From positions 1 through 64,000 of the forward strand of contig JAIRXG010000010.1 of NCBI GenBank assembly GCA_031268335.1: a stretch of DNA of 64,000 bases, read 5' to 3'. Both the position numbers and the translations under genes were made by a program. Shown here piece after piece: positions 60,655-64,000 of this stretch. The notes beneath the pieces were generated by a model. The model did not search any database. It saw only the letters and a list, made by a program, of their open reading frames with translations, and was not told the DNA's origin. Positions within the stretch are counted from its first letter, which is position 1, and the number at the start of each line of letters is the position of its first letter. This stretch comes from Campylobacteraceae bacterium (GTDB lineage: Bacteria; Campylobacterota; Campylobacteria; Campylobacterales; Campylobacteraceae).

Positions 60655-60981
60655 ATGAGCGATTTTGTTGCAAAAGGGGCAGATGAAAAATTCTGTGGCG
60701 AATGTGGTAGTGTCGTAAAAGCAAAAGCAGAGATTTGTCCCAAATGTGGCGTTAGGCAGCGTTTTGCGTCAGAGGGCAAGAGTAAAACAACCGCTATACT
60801 ATTTGCGTTATTTCTTGGAGGTGTTGGTGGACATAAGTTTTATCTTGGTCAAACGGGGCAAGGCATTGTGTATCTGGTTTTCTTTTGGACGTTTATTCCG
60901 GCTATTATAGCCTTTATTGAATTTATTATATATTTGACAATGAGCGATGAAGCATTCAACGCAAAATATAATAATGGTTGA
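60655..60981 (+). CDS. Zinc-ribbon TM2-domain membrane protein
   Basis: A 108-residue protein: a small zinc ribbon (Cys14/17 and Cys28/31 in FCGECG and ICPKCGV) followed by a TM2 domain. The two helices of the latter are joined by the diagnostic GGVGGHKFYLGQTGQGI. ATG 60655 has AAGGAG upstream. TM2 proteins are widespread and of unknown role; the zinc ribbon may mediate contacts. Confidence 0.85.
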   Translation: MSDFVAKGADEKFCGECGSVVKAKAEICPKCGVRQRFASEGKSKTTAILFALFLGGVGGHKFYLGQTGQGIVYLVFFWTFIPAIIAFIEFIIYLTMSDEAFNAKYNNG

Positions 60982-61202
60982 TATAAATTTTCAATCCCTC
61001 TCAATCAATTGCTTCAAAACAATGTAACTTGGCAGGATTTTTTATTGAAAAAAAGCTCTTAAAGACAAATGAAAGATTTCGTAAGATATAATCTTTGCCT
61101 TTAAGATGCTCTTATACAGTAGAGTATTTTGCAAAATTTATCCAAAAGCAGATGAGTGATTGTTTTTTTGTCGCAAAAAGTTTGTTTTTGATAAATCAAG
61201 AC

Positions 61203-61278
61203 GGTCGCGTAGCTCAGTTGGTAGAGCACTACCTTGACATGGTAGTGGTCGGAGGTTCAAGTCCTCTCGTGGCCACCA
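61203..61278 (+). tRNA. tRNA-Val (anticodon GAC)
   Basis: A 76-base gene. The acceptor GGTCGCG pairs with CGTGGCC (with G-T pairs), CCA is encoded and the anticodon loop TTGACAT reads GAC. The T-loop is GGTTCAAGTCC. A TATAAT at 61087-61092 could be the promoter, leaving a long leader. Confidence 0.95.
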
Positions 61279-61400
61279 TTATTTTATGTGTAAATGTATG
61301 ATTTTACATCTTTATGAATCAATAAAATGTGAAATCGGTTTTAAATTTTATGTTCTTCCGCTGGTTTGGAAGTTCGTTTGGTAAAGGAAAATTTATATAA

Positions 61401-63215
61401 ATGAGAGAAGATATTTTAGCTTACAGAGTAGACGACATCATAGTAGATACGCAAACTGCTCCCCAAAAACCGCAAAATGCCAAAGATATATATTTTGATA
61501 ATTCAACCGATGCACTTGAGGTTATTCGCCATTCTACCGCTCATTTGATGGCACATGCTATAAAAAAACTGTATCCGGAAGCGAAGTTTTTTGTTGGACC
61601 GGTGATAGAAGACGGATTTTATTATGATTTTAGAATAGGCGTAAAAGCGGGCGAAGAAGATTTGAAAGCCATAGAACAAGAGATGCAAAAAATCGCAAAC
61701 GAAAAACTTCCGATTATAAAAAATAATTATACAAAACAAGAGATAATTAAAAAGTTTGAGGATGACGATTTGAAGCAAGAGGTATTGCTAAGAATACCTG
61801 ACGGCACGGTTACGACTTATACTCAAGGCGATTTTGAGGATTTATGTCGCGGTCCGCATGTACCCAATTCCAAATATTTGAAATTTTTCAAACTCACAAG
61901 AGTCTCAGGTGCATATCTTGGCGGAGACGAAAAGAAAGAGATGTTGACGCGTATCTACGGGACGGCGTTTGCCGACAAGCAGAGTTTGGTAGAACACATT
62001 GCTATGATAGAAGAGGCAAAAAAAAGAGACCACAGAAAATTAGGTATGGAACTTAAATTATTTACGTTTGATGATGAAGTCGGGGGCGGGCTTCCTATTT
62101 GGTTGCCAAACGGCGCCAGGCTTAGAAGTAAACTTGAAAGCTTATTGTTTCATGCTCATCGCTCAAGAGGTTACCAGCCGGTAAGAGGACCGGAACTTTT
62201 GAAAGCGGAAGCGTGGAAAATTAGCGGCCACTATCAAAACTATGGCGACAACATGTATTTTACTACCATAGACGAGACTGAGTACGGTATCAAACCCATG
62301 AATTGTCTTGGTCATATCAAAGTTTTTCAAAATGATGTGAGAAGCTATCGTGATTTACCTTTGAAATTTTTTGAGTACGGAGTGGTGCACAGACATGAGA
62401 AAAGCGGCGTTTTGCACGGACTTTTCAGAGTGCGTGAATTTACGCAAGACGATGCCCATATATTTTGTAGACCCGACCAAATAAAAGAGAATATTTTAGA
62501 AATTTTAAGTTTTGTTGATAATATAATGAAAGCTTTTGATTTTACTTACGAGATGGAGATTTCAACAAAACCGTTAAAAGCGATTGGCGACAATGATATT
62601 TGGGAAAAAGCTACAAACGGACTTAAAGACGCGCTTGATGCAAATGGATTTAAGTATGGTATAGACGAGGGTGGCGGTGCATTTTACGGTCCTAAAATAG
62701 ATATAAAAATAACAGATGCCTTGAAGAGAAAATGGCAATGCGGAACTATACAGGTTGATTTTAACTTGCCGGAACGATTTGACCTATCATACATAGACAG
62801 CAATAACGAAAAAGCTCGCCCTGTTATGATACATCGCGCAATTTTAGGCTCATTTGAGAGATTTATAGGAATTTTGACCGAACATACAGGCGGAGAGTTT
62901 CCATTTTTTATCGCTCCTACAGCAGCAGTCATTATTCCTATAGGGGACGCTCACTTGAATTACTCTAAAGAGTTGGCAAACGAACTGACTGTTTTAGGCA
63001 TAGACGTTGAGGTTTCAAGTAAAAATGAGAGTCTAAATAAGCGTATCAGAATGGCTGAAAAACATAAAGTTCCAATGATCTTAGTCATAGGAGACGAGGA
63101 AATTAACACAAAAAGCGTTGCTTTAAGAGATAGACGAGAAAGAAAACAGTATAATTTAACGAAAGAGAAATTATTCCAATTTATAAAGGGGAAAATAGAT
63201 GAGGTACATTTTTGA
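61401..63215 (+). CDS. thrS: Threonine-tRNA ligase
   Basis: Charges tRNA-Thr and edits mischarged serine. The 604 residues lack the N-terminal TGS domain and begin with the linker to the editing domain ([19 protein letters not shown]). Class II motifs include [20 protein letters not shown] and the zinc ligands Cys in [10 protein letters not shown] and His. The anticodon domain ends with [17 protein letters not shown]. Its TGA overlaps the infC TTG. Confidence 0.97.
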   Translation: MREDILAYRVDDIIVDTQTAPQKPQNAKDIYFDNSTDALEVIRHSTAHLMAHAIKKLYPEAKFFVGPVIEDGFYYDFRIGVKAGEEDLKAIEQEMQKIANEKLPIIKNNYTKQEIIKKFEDDDLKQEVLLRIPDGTVTTYTQGDFEDLCRGPHVPNSKYLKFFKLTRVSGAYLGGDEKKEMLTRIYGTAFADKQSLVEHIAMIEEAKKRDHRKLGMELKLFTFDDEVGGGLPIWLPNGARLRSKLESLLFHAHRSRGYQPVRGPELLKAEAWKISGHYQNYGDNMYFTTIDETEYGIKPMNCLGHIKVFQNDVRSYRDLPLKFFEYGVVHRHEKSGVLHGLFRVREFTQDDAHIFCRPDQIKENILEILSFVDNIMKAFDFTYEMEISTKPLKAIGDNDIWEKATNGLKDALDANGFKYGIDEGGGAFYGPKIDIKITDALKRKWQCGTIQVDFNLPERFDLSYIDSNNEKARPVMIHRAILGSFERFIGILTEHTGGEFPFFIAPTAAVIIPIGDAHLNYSKELANELTVLGIDVEVSSKNESLNKRIRMAEKHKVPMILVIGDEEINTKSVALRDRRERKQYNLTKEKLFQFIKGKIDEVHF

Positions 63216-63733
63216 GTAAAGAGAAAGAGAAAGATATATTGCTAAATCAGCAAATAAGAGCAAGCGAAGTTCGTTGTATCGGCGACGACGGCACACAGTA
63301 TGGCATAATAAGCAGAAACGAAGCGTTAAGAAAAGCTGATGAGGCTGGGCTTGATTTAGTGCTTATTTCGCCAAATGCCAACCCTCCGGTTTGCAAGATT
63401 ATGGATTACGGCAAATTTAAATATCAACAAGAGAAGAAACAAAAAGAAGCTAAAAAGAAACAAAAAATCATAGAGATAAAAGAGATAAAACTATCTATCA
63501 AGATTGCTCAAAATGATATAAACTACAAAATCAAACAAGCAAGAGAATTTATAAGTTCAGGCAAACATGTACGTTTTCGCGTTTTCCTAAAAGGGCGTGA
63601 AATGTCAAATCCCGAAGCGGGAGTTACTGTTCTTAACAATGTTTGGGGTTTGATGAACGATATTGCCGATAGAGACCATGAGCCGAATTTTGAAGGACGA
63701 TATGTAAATATGCTGACTGTGCCGAAAAAATAA
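63212..63733 (+). CDS. infC: Translation initiation factor IF-3
   Basis: Binds the 30S subunit and checks start-codon pairing. The 173 residues include [20 protein letters not shown] and [19 protein letters not shown]. The C-terminal domain has [20 protein letters not shown]. The start is TTG inside the thrS stop (TTGA), a rare codon as often in infC, where it allows IF-3 to feed back on its own synthesis. The rpmI and rplT genes that usually follow are absent; a lipoprotein gene comes next. Confidence 0.96.
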   Translation: MSKEKEKDILLNQQIRASEVRCIGDDGTQYGIISRNEALRKADEAGLDLVLISPNANPPVCKIMDYGKFKYQQEKKQKEAKKKQKIIEIKEIKLSIKIAQNDINYKIKQAREFISSGKHVRFRVFLKGREMSNPEAGVTVLNNVWGLMNDIADRDHEPNFEGRYVNMLTVPKK

Positions 63734-63877
63734 AATTTATAAAAAGTTTTATGCAATATAACAAAAGATAATATTTTTGTCTCTCAAAAACTTGCCCACA
63801 TGTGATAAATATTTAAATTAAATTAGTATATTATGCAATATGTAAACTAAAAAATCAGTCTTAATAAAAGGTAAAAT

Positions 63878-64000
63878 ATGAGAAAGCTTTTAAAATTTTT
63901 GATTTTAGGAGTAGTAGCTTTGGGCTTAAGTGGCTGCAGTACAAAGCAGGTTATAAATCCTGTAACAAACATTGAGAAAAAAGAGGTTTGTATTACGGAA
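63878..64000 (+). CDS. Lipoprotein, N-terminal part (cut by window end)
   Basis: ATG 63878 after AAAAGGTAAA opens MRKLLKFLILGVVALGLSGC, a signal peptide with lipobox LSGC (Cys20). STKQVINPVTN follows, and the frame is open to the window end. Only 41 codons are seen, so the mature function is not readable. Confidence 0.75.
   Translation, partial: MRKLLKFLILGVVALGLSGCSTKQVINPVTNIEKKEVCITE

Noticed and set aside
61095..61301. 68-codon plus ORF containing GRVAQLVEH
   Set aside because: This is the translated tRNA-Val gene, a common false protein.

Overview
The window is an A+T-rich stretch of a bacterial chromosome. It carries the replication-initiation neighbourhood of a member of the Campylobacterota (Epsilonproteobacteria). 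The evidence is the order dnaA-dnaN-gyrB-queF, DnaA boxes of the epsilonproteobacterial TTTTCACA type, a ThrS without a TGS domain, the rsmA-rnj-kdsD-pseudouridine synthase block, and many TTG starts (dnaA, ruvC, typA, nrdG, infC). The genus cannot be fixed from sequence alone. Having both class I (NrdAB) and class III (NrdD/NrdG) ribonucleotide reductases suggests life across oxic and anoxic conditions.

Layout. 1-1800: the decaying 3' end of an Rhs polymorphic-toxin locus, with two small membrane proteins (immunity candidates), an orphan toxin tip and YD-repeat debris. 1965-9846 (minus): dnaA, dnaN, gyrB, a degenerate GGDEF/EAL protein, queF and an HD-domain protein. 9955-12609 (plus): ruvC, a DnaA-box cluster that is probably the main origin, and typA. 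12661-14448: gene-poor with coding debris. 14449-18158 (minus): purB-nrdA. 18296-28627: two pseudouridine synthases, rlmN, a nucleoside-phosphorylase-like protein, hisF, rsmA, rnj, kdsD and rarA. 29563-34960: a DUF4139 protein, pyrG and recJ. 35338-38792 (minus): a SulP transporter, nrdB and pcm. 39191-44590: a GltD-like flavoprotein, a fucosyltransferase-like enzyme and the anaerobic RNR operon. 44831-47405: an HTH/lipoprotein divergent pair, a frameshifted membrane-protease relative and four tRNA genes. 47893-49572: ilvD. 50361-55911: a DsbB-DsbA-DsbA operon, purM, coaE, dapF and a Bax/FlgJ-like glucosaminidase. 56417-64000: prfA, rpsT, glmM, lspA, small membrane proteins, two tRNA genes, thrS, infC and the start of a lipoprotein gene.

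Most notable points. (1) The class III RNR is split: the large NrdD ends just after its zinc-binding motif, and the glycyl-radical motif (RVMGY) is on a separate overlapping 53-residue ORF with its own Shine-Dalgarno. (2) The palindrome TACATGTA occurs 31 times by my count where about 2-3 are expected. It is concentrated between genes, and inside genes almost always reads Leu/Ile-His-Val. (3) The densest DnaA-box cluster lies beyond ruvC, with a second group between dnaA and dnaN. (4) Several loci are eroding: Rhs, the HEGGH membrane protein, an HTH gene without a normal start, and small ORFs with frameshifts or stops.
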